From Acetobacter estunensis (GTDB taxonomy: Bacteria; Pseudomonadota; Alphaproteobacteria; Acetobacterales; Acetobacteraceae): a stretch of 32,505 bases of DNA. Positions 1-8,482 of the stretch are shown in pieces (position 1 is the first letter of the stretch; the number at the start of each line of letters is the position of its first letter). Location of the stretch: assembly GCF_011516945.1 (NCBI RefSeq), contig NZ_WOTH01000033.1, positions 1 to 32,505 of the forward strand, read 5' to 3'. The translations under genes and the position numbers were made by a program. Under the pieces are notes generated by a model, which did not search any database, was not told the origin of the DNA, and saw nothing but the letters and a program-made list of their open reading frames with translations.

Positions 1-9
1 CTCTGTCTG

Positions 10-80
10 CATCGGGTTTTCTTGATGATTATGGAAATTTCTTTTCTACAAAACAGACTTTTTCATAATCTAACCCGATG
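10..80. repeat. imperfect inverted repeat at the left edge
   Basis: CATCGGGTT near position 11 is mirrored by AACCCGATG at 71-79. The match continues as GATTATGGAAA against TTTTCATAATC after a bulge of about seven bases. The repeat flanks and overlaps the premature stop of the DUF2721-like gene. It could be a terminator or part of a mobile-element end. There is no clear U-tract. Confidence 0.4.
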
Positions 81-432
81 TACAACCCTTCTGTGAGATT
101 TCCGCGTCGAGCACCATCGTGCGCTTGGTCAGACGTTCCACATAACTCACCAGATGCTTGTGCGAGGCCTCATCGCTCTCATCGCCCAACAGATCCGAAG
201 CTTTCTCGATCTGGTCCGCCACCCGTGCAGAGCGCGTGTTGAGCAGATTCAGCAGTGTGCCGACACCTGAGAGCATGAAAACCGGCGTCAGCGCGGTTTC
301 GATGAGATGCGCGACATCACCGGCTGAATCGGACGCAAGAGCAGAGAGGGGAAGAGCCATGAACCACGCGAACTGTTCTGAAGGGAGCGGACTTCCTACC
401 CCACTGCCATCGGGAAGTTCAAATCCGGTCAA
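70..432 (-). pseudogene. DUF2721-like small membrane protein, C-terminus apparently lost
   Basis: The 120-residue product has one hydrophobic segment at about residues 42-66 followed by a basic/acidic stretch (TRSARVADQIEKASDLL). That is the layout of the first half of DUF2721 proteins, which normally have further membrane helices near the C-terminus. Here the chain stops after LTKRTMVLDAEIS with an unrelated tail (QKGCTSG), and the DNA beyond becomes AT-rich. This suggests the 3' half was replaced by foreign DNA, such as an insertion element beyond the left edge. The likely start is a TTG at 432 preceded by AGGGTG; an internal ATG lies at 360. It is divergent from eutA. The function of the family is unknown, and the family assignment is from memory of its pattern. 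Confidence 0.5.
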
Positions 433-510
433 CGCTGCACCCTGTTTAATGTTGCGATTACGAAACTATACCCCTACCCTCCTTCCTGACAGGGAGACGA
501 GACGCAGGCC

Positions 511-1968
511 ATGCACCCAGACAGCGCACGAAGGACGCCTTCGGGCGAAACCGTGCTGCTCGCAGGATTCGATTTCGGCTCGACCACATGCAGCGCCATG
601 GCTGCGCACGCCCGGTTGGACCTCAACTGCGTCACCGGCCGCGTGGAGTTCGGCCAACCCGATATCTTCTATCGTTCGGCGCCGCGCTTTACGCCTTTTC
701 AGGACGACAGCCGCCTTGATCTCAACACCGTCTCCAACCTGCTCAATCTGTGGCTGACTGAAGGCAACATAGACCCGACCATTCTGTTTTCCGGCGGCGC
801 CATCGTGACCGGGCTGGCGGCGGAGCGCGACAATGCCCGCGCACTGACAGAACTGGTCGAACGCCGTATCGGAAACATGGTCATGGCCACAGTCCGTGAC
901 CCGGTGCTGGAATCATGGCTCGCCTTCATGGGCAGTTGCGCGGATCTCGTGCGCCCCGGTGAGTCGCCGGTGCTCAATCTCGATATAGGGGGTGGCACCA
1001 CCAACGCCGCGCTGGGCGTGGAAGGTCAGGTCATTGCGGCTGGATGCCACTTCATCGGTGCGCGCCATCTGCAATTCGCACCAGATGGCGAAACGCTGAG
1101 CGGCTTCTCGGAGTTTGGTCAGACCTTACTGTCCCATCTCGATCTTTCCCACAGCCCCGGCGAACGCATGGAGCCGGACGCGATCGCGCGCGTGATCGCG
1201 TGGTACGTGCAGGCACTCGAAGCCATCGCTCAAGGCCAGCGTGAGATTTTTCGCGAATCCTGCGGTCGCATGCACGAGCAGGTACCGTTCACACCCGCTC
1301 TGCCTTCACCACCCCGCCTCACATTTTCGGGCGGTGTGGGCGAGATGATCTATGCCGCACTCGACGGCACACCCCTGCCTCCCCGTTCTCTCTATGGCGA
1401 TCTCGGCACCGATCTGGCGCGCGCGATCATGGCCTCGCCACTTCTGTCACGCGATCTACGGACGACCGTTCCCCGCAATCGGGGCCGCGCCACCGTGTGT
1501 GGCCTAACCGTACACGGAACCGACATTTCCGGCTCCACCGTCTTTTTGTCCCCTCAGAGCCGCCTGCCGTTGCGCGACCTGCCCGTGCTGGCCTGCGTGG
1601 ATTTCGAGACGACATCACGGCGTCTTGCCGACGTGTTTGCCATGATTGGCCGCCATCCTGCCGGCGGCTGCCTGAGGCTCGATACAACCACCCCACCGAC
1701 ACTGGCCGAGTTGCAGGATTTCGGTCGTCGTCTGGCCGATGTTTTCACAACCAGCGCTCTGCCACCCGAACTGCCCGTTGTGATCCTGACCAACCGCAAT
1801 ATCGGCCGCACGCTGGGCAACTACGCCACGCGATGGCGCACGCTGCCCGTCAACCTGATCGTACTGGATGAAGTTCCGGGTCGTGACGCCCGCTTCGTCC
1901 GCGTAGGCCGCCCCCGCAACACCGTCCTGCCCGTGTCTTTTTACGACATGAACCACCCACTCGGTTGA
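511..1968 (+). CDS. eutA: ethanolamine ammonia-lyase reactivating factor EutA
   Basis: This 485-residue protein is close to the usual EutA length of about 470. EutA is an ATP-dependent chaperone that exchanges damaged adenosylcobalamin in ethanolamine ammonia-lyase. The actin/HSP70-type ATPase signatures are visible: phosphate-1 loop GFDFGSTTC at residues 19-27, phosphate-2 loop NLDIGGGTTNAAL at 156-168, and an adenosine-type SGGVGEM motif near 273-279. The chosen ATG at 511 follows a purine-rich GGGAGACGAG stretch. The stop is 14 bases before the eutBC ATG, so the two genes form an operon. No microcompartment shell or eutP/Q/T genes are nearby, so the pathway is presumably cytosolic. No cobalamin riboswitch was recognised upstream. 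Confidence 0.9.
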   Translation: MHPDSARRTPSGETVLLAGFDFGSTTCSAMAAHARLDLNCVTGRVEFGQPDIFYRSAPRFTPFQDDSRLDLNTVSNLLNLWLTEGNIDPTILFSGGAIVTGLAAERDNARALTELVERRIGNMVMATVRDPVLESWLAFMGSCADLVRPGESPVLNLDIGGGTTNAALGVEGQVIAAGCHFIGARHLQFAPDGETLSGFSEFGQTLLSHLDLSHSPGERMEPDAIARVIAWYVQALEAIAQGQREIFRESCGRMHEQVPFTPALPSPPRLTFSGGVGEMIYAALDGTPLPPRSLYGDLGTDLARAIMASPLLSRDLRTTVPRNRGRATVCGLTVHGTDISGSTVFLSPQSRLPLRDLPVLACVDFETTSRRLADVFAMIGRHPAGGCLRLDTTTPPTLAELQDFGRRLADVFTTSALPPELPVVILTNRNIGRTLGNYATRWRTLPVNLIVLDEVPGRDARFVRVGRPRNTVLPVSFYDMNHPLG

Positions 1969-1982
1969 GAGGAACCGTCGCC

Positions 1983-4223
1983 ATGACTGCCACCCTGCCA
2001 CCCCTTGCCGAGATCGCTGTCCCCGCCCCCCGTCCGGACGAAACCTACACGCTCCGTCTGATGGACCGTGATTTCACCTTCCACGGTCTAAAACGCCTGC
2101 TTGCAGCCGCAGATATCTCCAAAACCGGTGATCGCGTGGCCACTCTCACCGCGGCTGACGAGATGGAGCGTGAAGCCGCCCGCGCCATCCTTTCGGACCT
2201 GACGGTGCGACATCTGTATGATCGTCCCCTGACCACCCAAGATGGCCGCGTGGACGCCGTCATGCGCGTGAATTACGACATCGACTACGTGGCTTTCGAC
2301 GCCATCGCGGATATGACGCTTGGCGCCCTCAAGGATCACCTGCTTCGCACACCAACCGCGGAGGTCCGGCGACTTGGGCGCGGTCTGACAGGTGTGATGG
2401 CCGCTGCCCTTGCCAAGCTGATGGACGTGCATGAGTTGATCCTCGTGGCGCGCAAGGCCAAGCGTTCGGCCAAAGCCCGCACGCTTGTGGGCCAGACCGG
2501 CACCCTCTCTTCCCGCCTCCAGCCCAATCATCCGACGGACGATCTCTCCTGCGTCTCAGCACTGGTTTATACCGGGCTGTCCATGGGTTCGGGCGATGCT
2601 CTTCTGGGCATCAATCCCGCCATCGATACGATCGAAAATGTCTCCGCCCTGCTCACCCATCTTGACCGTTTGCGGCGCGAGACGGAGGTGCCGACACAGA
2701 TCTGCGTCCTCGCGCACGTCAAGACACAGATGGCCTGCCTGAAGGCGGGCGCACCTGTAGAGATCATGTTCCAAAGCCTCGCCGGCACCGAGCGCACATT
2801 GACGGATGAGTTTGATGTGACCGTGGATGTGCTCGACGATGCCTACCGGCTGATGAAGGAGAAAGGACCGCTGCGCGATGTCGCGCGGCAGTTCATGTAT
2901 TTCGAAACAGGTCAGGGCAGTGAACTGACTTACGCCAAGCACGAAGGCATGGACATGACCACGTGCGAGGCCCTTTGTTATGGGCTGGCACGCCGCTACG
3001 ACCCGTTCATGGTCAATAACGTCACCGGGTTTATCGGTCCTGAAACCCATCGCAGTGATTTCGAGATGATCGTCTCGAACCTTCAGGATCATTTCATGGG
3101 CAAGCTGATGGGACTGCCGATGGGCATGGCCCCCTGCTACACCCTGCATTCCGAAATCTCCATGGAAGGCCATCAGATTGCAACAGAACTGCTGGCGGCA
3201 GCAGGCGCAAACTACTTTATGGATGTGTTCCTGACAGTGGACCGGATGCTGGCCTATTTCGACACCTCCGGTCATGACGATCAGACCCTGCGCGAGATCC
3301 ACAACGCCCAACCCGCGCCGGAATACCTGCAATGGGCACTCGCACGCGGCATCTTCACTCAGGACGAAACAGGCGAGATCACACGTGGACCGAACTGGGG
3401 CAATCCGCGTCTCTTCGTATCCTCGAAAGAGGAATTGCTCACACTCCTTGAGCGTGTTCCCGCAGCCTACGGACTGGACTCCGCAGGCCCACGCCCCAGC
3501 AACAGCGTCTCACGACAGGTACGCGCCAATCTCGCCATCGGGCGACAGGCCATTCAGGCGGAGCTCGATGGAAAGCGCCTGCCCGGGCTGTCTTTTCGCA
3601 ATCTGCGCACGCGCGCGCCCGATAAGGAAACCCATCTCGGCCACCCCGACACGGGGGCGGCGCTGGCCGAAGACAGCACCAACGCGCTCACGCCCGAAGG
3701 CATGGATGTGCAGATCATCGTGTCGGACGGACTGAGTGCCGAGGCCGTTCATTACAACGTGCCCGACCTTCTTCCCGTGCTCATGGACGGATTGCAGGCA
3801 CATGGCCTGAGCATCGGCCAGCCCATCCTCCTGCCACATGGGCGCGTGAAAGTGGCTGAAGAGATCGGCGACAGATTGATGCCGCACCTCATCATCAGCC
3901 TTATCGGCGAACGACCGGGCGGGGATGCCAACGCCTCACGCAGCCTGTCCGCCTATTTCGCCTACCGTCTGGACGATGAAGATGTGCGACAGGACGCCGC
4001 GATCTTCAGTGGCAATACCAATATCCGTTATGAATACTCAGTTGTTTCCAACATTCATGCTGGTGGCCTGCCACCGATCGAAGCGGGCAGCGTGATCGTG
4101 GACAAAGCCGTGCGCATCCTGAACGCCCGTGCGGCAGGGAACCGTCTGGAAACGATGCCTTCTTCCCCACATGCGCCTTTCGAACTGCATGACAAGACCG
4201 ACGTCGGAATGACGATTAACTGA
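1983..4223 (+). CDS. eutBC: ethanolamine ammonia-lyase, EutB-EutC single-chain fusion
   Basis: This 746-residue chain joins both subunits of the adenosylcobalamin enzyme that converts ethanolamine to acetaldehyde and ammonia. Residues 1 to about 478 match the large subunit EutB: LVYTGLSMGSGDALLGINP, VLAHVKTQM, YFETGQGSE, YDPFMVNNVTGFIGPE and DHFMGKL are family signatures. After a linker, residues from about 511 match the small subunit EutC: DVQIIVSDGLSAEAVHYN, GRVKVAEEIGD, ISLIGERPGG and SNIHAGGLPPIEAG. E. coli EutB plus EutC together are about the same length, although this EutC part is the shorter contribution. The ATG at 1983 has a GAGAGGA ribosome site; an in-frame TTG at 1965 overlaps the eutA stop and is less likely. 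There is no stop or frameshift in the linker. The 3' end overlaps the convergent gene by 8 bases. Confidence 0.92.
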   Translation: MTATLPPLAEIAVPAPRPDETYTLRLMDRDFTFHGLKRLLAAADISKTGDRVATLTAADEMEREAARAILSDLTVRHLYDRPLTTQDGRVDAVMRVNYDIDYVAFDAIADMTLGALKDHLLRTPTAEVRRLGRGLTGVMAAALAKLMDVHELILVARKAKRSAKARTLVGQTGTLSSRLQPNHPTDDLSCVSALVYTGLSMGSGDALLGINPAIDTIENVSALLTHLDRLRRETEVPTQICVLAHVKTQMACLKAGAPVEIMFQSLAGTERTLTDEFDVTVDVLDDAYRLMKEKGPLRDVARQFMYFETGQGSELTYAKHEGMDMTTCEALCYGLARRYDPFMVNNVTGFIGPETHRSDFEMIVSNLQDHFMGKLMGLPMGMAPCYTLHSEISMEGHQIATELLAAAGANYFMDVFLTVDRMLAYFDTSGHDDQTLREIHNAQPAPEYLQWALARGIFTQDETGEITRGPNWGNPRLFVSSKEELLTLLERVPAAYGLDSAGPRPSNSVSRQVRANLAIGRQAIQAELDGKRLPGLSFRNLRTRAPDKETHLGHPDTGAALAEDSTNALTPEGMDVQIIVSDGLSAEAVHYNVPDLLPVLMDGLQAHGLSIGQPILLPHGRVKVAEEIGDRLMPHLIISLIGERPGGDANASRSLSAYFAYRLDDEDVRQDAAIFSGNTNIRYEYSVVSNIHAGGLPPIEAGSVIVDKAVRILNARAAGNRLETMPSSPHAPFELHDKTDVGMTIN

Positions 4224-5286
4224 CGACAGCGTCCTTCCAGCCTGCCGCACGCATTTCTTCAATCAGTGTTTTCATGAGGTGTGCGGCGGGCTGAAACCGA
4301 CACAAGGGCGCACCCTGTCCCGCCCAGTGGGCGCCAAATCCCTGTTCACCATGTTTTCGTGCCGCCGCATGCAGGGCTTTTCCAGCATCATAGGCCACTG
4401 GATAGACTGGAGGAGACACACCGTTCGTGTCCATTTGCGTGAAACGGTTCGCAAGTGCACGGGCCGGTCGTCCGGAAATCAGACGTGTCATCCGCGTATG
4501 TTCCGCCCCCGGTCCTGCGAGGGCCGTTCGATAACCCTCATCCGCCGCTGATTCCACACAGCCGATAAAAGCCGTCCCCAGTTGCGCTGCCACAGCCCCA
4601 AGTTTCAACACCGAGACGACACCCGCACCATCCATCAGACCACCTGCCGCAATGACCGGCATCTTCGCTTCGCGCCCCAGACGCCGCGTGAGCACAGCGG
4701 TGGTCACTTCATCATCCGGCGCGTCAGGATCGAACATTCCCCTATGTCCACCGGCCTCGATCCCCTGTGCGATCACCATATCCATTCCGGCCTCTGCGAT
4801 GGCTTGTGCTTCAACGGGGTTAGTGGCCGTGGCCAGCAGTACAATCCCGGCGCCCTTCAGGGCCGATACGATGTCGGCTGACGGCAGCCCAAAGTGAAAA
4901 CTGACGACGGGAGGACGAAGCTCCAGCAGCATCGCCAACATATCGGGATCATCACGAAAACTCGTGTAAGGCACACCCAGTTCCTGTGGTGCAGCCATTC
5001 CATTTTCGGCAAAGAACGGCGCAAGAACATCCAGCCATGCCCGTTCGCGCACCACATCGCGCATGGGTGTTTCGTGCACGAACAGATTGACCCCGAAAGG
5101 ACGGTCTGTGACCTGCCGCACCTCATGAATCATCTTTACCGCAGCGGAAACGCTGGATGCACCCAACCCCAACGAGCCGAGACCGCCCACATTGCTGACA
5201 GCCGCCGCCAGAGCCGGTGTCGCCACCCCCGCCATGGGCGCCTGAATGATCGGCACTTCGATGCCGAGCCTACGATACAGAGTCAT
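4216..5286 (-). CDS. nitronate monooxygenase family flavoprotein (2-nitropropane dioxygenase-like)
   Basis: This 356-residue protein has the FMN-binding TIM-barrel pattern of the NMO family, which oxidises alkyl nitronates to carbonyl compounds and nitrite. It starts with PIIQAPMAGVATPALAAAVS. The catalytic-histidine motif IEAGGHRG places His181. Flavin-phosphate motifs PVIAAGGLMDGAGVVSVLKLGA and AAQLGTAFIG follow. Members of this family also include enoyl reductases and enzymes of unknown substrate, so the substrate is uncertain. The gene runs toward eutBC with an 8-base convergent overlap. It lies downstream of the porin gene and is separated from it by a strong hairpin, so it probably has its own weak promoter or depends on read-through. 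Confidence 0.85.
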   Translation of the reverse strand: MTLYRRLGIEVPIIQAPMAGVATPALAAAVSNVGGLGSLGLGASSVSAAVKMIHEVRQVTDRPFGVNLFVHETPMRDVVRERAWLDVLAPFFAENGMAAPQELGVPYTSFRDDPDMLAMLLELRPPVVSFHFGLPSADIVSALKGAGIVLLATATNPVEAQAIAEAGMDMVIAQGIEAGGHRGMFDPDAPDDEVTTAVLTRRLGREAKMPVIAAGGLMDGAGVVSVLKLGAVAAQLGTAFIGCVESAADEGYRTALAGPGAEHTRMTRLISGRPARALANRFTQMDTNGVSPPVYPVAYDAGKALHAAARKHGEQGFGAHWAGQGAPLCRFQPAAHLMKTLIEEMRAAGWKDAVVS

Positions 5287-5324
5287 CCGTGCCTCCCCTC
5301 CAAAAAGGAAAGCAGAAACATCCT

Positions 5325-5352
5325 GCGGGTTCCTTTCATGAAAGGAACCCGC
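5325..5352 (-). terminator. perfect 28-base palindrome after the porin gene
   Basis: The arms GCGGGTTCCTTTCA and their exact complement meet with no unpaired centre, although a four- to six-base loop would form in RNA. It begins 9 bases after the porin stop. On the minus strand it is followed by a moderately T-rich stretch. It most likely terminates porin transcription. Confidence 0.7.
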
Positions 5353-5360
5353 ATACCACT

Positions 5361-6944
5361 CTAAAGGGCTGCCAGAACCTTCAGCCCTGTCAGAATGGCG
5401 TTGGGAATCTTGGATGTCTCGCCCGGCCGCATCATGTATTCAAACACCGGCTGCATCACGAGACCCGGCATGACCGGAATACCGTAATACGCTTCCAGCG
5501 TGGCCGCATGCGTCTGTGGGCCATTGACCAATGGTCCGAGCGAGAGGCCCGCATCCACTTTCAGCCTTTGCCCCAGAGTCAGATTGTGACTGATCTGGTA
5601 ATAGGAATACATCACGCCGAACCGATCGAATGGACGGCCCGGGAAGATTCCCAGCAGCGACGCGCCGAAATAGACCTGATCCGAAAAGATCGACGTGCTG
5701 GGCGTGTTGTGAATATAGCCCGCCATGAGATAACCACCGGCCATCTGGTGGTCGCCGCCCTTACGGTAGATCATCTGGTCCGCTTCGAAATAGAACGTAT
5801 CGCGCGCACCACCGAGATGGCTGCCTACACTGTGACGATAAGCCGCCGGCACACTACCGATCACGTCATCATAATGGGTGGTGTCGTGACCGAAACCCAC
5901 CTTGTAATGACCCGGCAGTTTCTTCGGACCGAAAAAGGGCTGCCACGTCACCTCGATAGGCAGCATGACACCCGTGCCGTGCTCCGCACCCCAGGCCCAG
6001 CCTGACGGGTTCTCGGTCAGTGGGGCAGACTGGTAAACGCCTGTGGTGACGATCAGATCGCGTGTGGGACGCACACGGATCGTGCCACCCCATGTCGCTT
6101 TCGGATACACGCTCCAGCCCTGCTGCGATTTCAACGCCACCGGAGCAGAGCACTGAATCATGAAGGTACAGAGCAGCACGGACGTGGCGTAGGTGTGCGT
6201 CAGCGTAATGCGGCCAATATTGAGATTGACCGTATCGTGGAAAAAGTTTTTCTCCAGATAGATATCGGCAAGGTGGGCCGCCGCACCACCGCTGAGGCTA
6301 TAGACTTCCGACAACAGGATACGCTGCTCGCCCACATAATCATGCGAAACCTGCCGACCGGCACGCTCCATCATGACGGCATGCAGCATCCACCCTTGCC
6401 AGCCGATAAGTTTTCCCAGATCGAACCGTGTGGTGAGCGTCACTTCATGGGCATAATCCATGCCCTTGCGCTTTCCGCCGCCAACATTGGCAACCCCTTC
6501 CCCCTTGTAGGAAAGCTGGAAGCTGAATCCCTTGTCCGCCAGCCATTTACGCGGACCGGCAAGCTGCGGGACGAGATTGCCAAAGGTCTGCGCGGGCACA
6601 TAGTAACCGGCGGAGAGATCGCGTTCACGCAACGCATCGTCGGAGCTGTTGAGCAGCGACGAAATACTCTCCGTGTTGAAGAGCGTCTCCAGCGTCTGCG
6701 CCGAAGGGATCTTGGTGGGTTTGGGTGGATTGGCGGCCGAATGAAGGATCGGCCGCACATTCACCGTGCTGACGGACCCTGACTGGGAAGAAGTCTGCGC
6801 AACAGGCGCGGTTTGAGCGCGCGCCTCCACAGAAGCGAACAGAAGAGGCATGGCCGCAAGCGTCACGAAACGACCGCTTCCTTTCGGAAGACGACGGGGC
6901 GTGCGCGTGCTGACCTGAGTGCGGCGGATATTGTTCTTTTTCAT
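5361..6944 (-). CDS. OprB-family carbohydrate-selective outer-membrane porin
   Basis: This 527-residue protein carries a long basic N-terminus and a hydrophobic segment ending ARA-Q at about residues 41-44, which fits a signal peptide. The mature part alternates aromatic and polar residues as in a beta barrel. It has the OprB-type features of an N-terminal periplasmic helix region, LADKGFSFQLSYKGE, DLGKLIGWQGWMLHA, a cysteine pair in a loop (LLCTFMIQC) and late strands such as FDRFGVMYSYYQIS. OprB porins admit glucose and other sugars across the outer membrane and are abundant in acetic acid bacteria. It does not end in the usual aromatic residue (it ends VLAAL), which is slightly unusual. 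The promoter should lie in 6945-7160, where I could not pick a clear one. Confidence 0.82.
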   Translation of the reverse strand: MKKNNIRRTQVSTRTPRRLPKGSGRFVTLAAMPLLFASVEARAQTAPVAQTSSQSGSVSTVNVRPILHSAANPPKPTKIPSAQTLETLFNTESISSLLNSSDDALRERDLSAGYYVPAQTFGNLVPQLAGPRKWLADKGFSFQLSYKGEGVANVGGGKRKGMDYAHEVTLTTRFDLGKLIGWQGWMLHAVMMERAGRQVSHDYVGEQRILLSEVYSLSGGAAAHLADIYLEKNFFHDTVNLNIGRITLTHTYATSVLLCTFMIQCSAPVALKSQQGWSVYPKATWGGTIRVRPTRDLIVTTGVYQSAPLTENPSGWAWGAEHGTGVMLPIEVTWQPFFGPKKLPGHYKVGFGHDTTHYDDVIGSVPAAYRHSVGSHLGGARDTFYFEADQMIYRKGGDHQMAGGYLMAGYIHNTPSTSIFSDQVYFGASLLGIFPGRPFDRFGVMYSYYQISHNLTLGQRLKVDAGLSLGPLVNGPQTHAATLEAYYGIPVMPGLVMQPVFEYMMRPGETSKIPNAILTGLKVLAAL

Positions 6945-7163
6945 TGTCTTTTTCCGACTCGGGACTCATCGGCGTTACCAAGCGCGCCGTCTGAATCCAA
7001 TCCTCGGCGCCGTCTTCAGATCATGTTTCACGTCATATTGTGGCCGAAGGAACACGGCTGCCCAAAACAGAAACCCGTGAACCACGCACACGTAACCGTC
7101 ACCCCTCGCGGCAGCCGATCTTCACGAGTGGCGTTGTCATGTCATGGATTTTTGGCTGGGCGT

Positions 7164-7370
7164 TCAGAAAAGTCCGAGTTTTCCGCACGCCCACCAGAAG
7201 CCGAACAGAAGCACGACGCCGCCGATGAGCAGTGGGAAGAGAACGGTCGAAAGAAAACTCCCGCGCGGCTCTTTTGGTTCGGCAATGCCCGTCCGCGCAT
7301 CGAGGGAGTCTGCCCATGCGTCCGCTTCGGCATCGATCGGGTCTTCGCGAGTCCAGTCTTCGTCACTCAT
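7164..7370 (-). CDS. small acidic membrane-anchored protein, unknown function
   Basis: The 68-residue product starts MSDEDWTREDPIDAEADAW, is strongly acidic for about 30 residues, and ends in a single transmembrane helix (about 44-62, STVLFPLLIGGVVLLFGFWW) with a short tail. The ATG at 7370 has AGAAGGG immediately upstream. The reading frame continues further upstream to 7469, but that extension is not needed. I recognise no family. It lies upstream of the porin gene on the same strand and divergent from the sulfide operon. Codon use fits a real gene, but the evidence is limited. Confidence 0.5.
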   Translation of the reverse strand: MSDEDWTREDPIDAEADAWADSLDARTGIAEPKEPRGSFLSTVLFPLLIGGVVLLFGFWWACGKLGLF

Positions 7371-7442
7371 CCCTTCTGCATAAGGGAGAGCGGGAAGAAG
7401 GGAAAGCATCGAGCCTGACGCCACCGGCTGAAGGGGAAAAGC

Positions 7443-7485
7443 TTGACTTTCGGCGGAGAAGGGAGTCACATATTTAATTAAATTA
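7443..7485 (+). promoter_or_regulatory. promoter region with AT-rich palindrome before the sulfide operon
   Basis: A TTGACT-like -35 at 7443-7448 is followed, after a long spacer, by an AT-rich block containing the perfect 12-base palindrome ATTTAATTAAAT at 7472-7483. Sulfide operons with these genes are often repressed by an ArsR-type persulfide sensor (BigR/SqrR) that binds AT-rich dyads near the -10 region. No such regulator gene lies in the window, so the assignment is inference. Confidence 0.4.
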
Positions 7486-7513
7486 CTAAACTATGAAAGT
7501 AATGGAGGGGCAA

Positions 7514-8440
7514 ATGCCCGATTCCGCTCTCGAAGCCGCCACCCGGCAGATCCGCGCAGCCACAGCCGATCCAGCCCTGCGGCCAATCGTTCACACGTTT
7601 TTCGATGAAGCCACCTTCACGGCCACACATGTCGCGTACGATCCCGCCACACGGGCAACCGCTGTCATCGACAGCGTGCTGGATTACGATGCCGCCTCCG
7701 GACGCACCAATTCCGCCTCCGCCGAGGCCATCGTCGCCTATGTGCGCGAACATAAGCTGAAGGTTGAGTGGCAGCTCGAAACCCATGCCCACGCGGATCA
7801 CCTTTCCGCCGCGCCATGGCTTCAGGAGCAGTTGGGAGGCAAGCTTGCCATCGGTGCCGACATCACGCGGGTGCAGGAGGTTTTCGGAAAAATCTTCAAC
7901 GCCGGAACCGCCTTCGCCCGTGACGGCTCACAGTTCGATCGCCTGTTCCATGATGGTGAAACCTTCTCGCTGGGCAACATCCCCGCCATTGCGCTGCATG
8001 TTCCCGGTCACACACCGGCCGATATGGCGTTCATCATTGGTGACGCCGCCTTCATCGGAGACACGCTGTTCATGCCGGATTACGGCACTGCCCGCGCCGA
8101 TTTCCCCGGTGGCGACGCACGCAGGCTCTACCGCTCGATCCGTCGGCTGCTGTCTCTGCCCGACGAGACGCGGCTGTTCCTGTGCCATGATTACAAGGCG
8201 CCCGGACGCGACACCTTCGCATGGGAAACCACCGTGGGCGCGGAGCGGGAACACAATGTTCACGTCCATGAAGGTGTCTCGGAAGACGATTTCGTGAACA
8301 TGCGCACCAGCCGCGACAAAACGCTGGATCTGCCCCACCTCATCATGCCGTCCGTGCAGGTGAACATGCGGGGCGGCCATATGCCCGAACCCGAAGACAA
8401 CGGCGTCAGCTACATCAAGATTCCCATCAACCGCCTGTAA
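7514..8440 (+). CDS. MBL-fold persulfide dioxygenase (ETHE1/SdoA/Blh-type)
   Basis: This 308-residue metallo-beta-lactamase-fold protein should oxidise glutathione persulfide to sulfite and glutathione. The metal motif THAHADH supplies His91, His93, Asp95 and His96. His166 lies in HVPGHT, Asp183 in IGDTLF and His225 in LCHD. In ETHE1-type enzymes the iron is held by two His and one Asp, corresponding to His91, His166 and Asp183. The start at 7514 is chosen because GGAGGGG sits 3-9 bases upstream; an in-frame ATG at 7493 lacks a site. It is the first gene of an operon with an SQR and a TSUP transporter, which supports a role in sulfide oxidation. The N-terminal DUF442 domain found in some Blh proteins is absent here and is fused to the next gene instead. 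Confidence 0.87.
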   Translation: MPDSALEAATRQIRAATADPALRPIVHTFFDEATFTATHVAYDPATRATAVIDSVLDYDAASGRTNSASAEAIVAYVREHKLKVEWQLETHAHADHLSAAPWLQEQLGGKLAIGADITRVQEVFGKIFNAGTAFARDGSQFDRLFHDGETFSLGNIPAIALHVPGHTPADMAFIIGDAAFIGDTLFMPDYGTARADFPGGDARRLYRSIRRLLSLPDETRLFLCHDYKAPGRDTFAWETTVGAEREHNVHVHEGVSEDDFVNMRTSRDKTLDLPHLIMPSVQVNMRGGHMPEPEDNGVSYIKIPINRL

Positions 8441-8482
8441 GCCCTTTTGCCTTACCCTTCCCACAAGGAGCCGACACGTCCC

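Noticed and set aside
511-4223. Ethanolamine microcompartment locus
   Set aside because: Only eutA and the fused lyase are present; no shell proteins, aldehyde dehydrogenase or eutP/Q/T/D/J genes are nearby.
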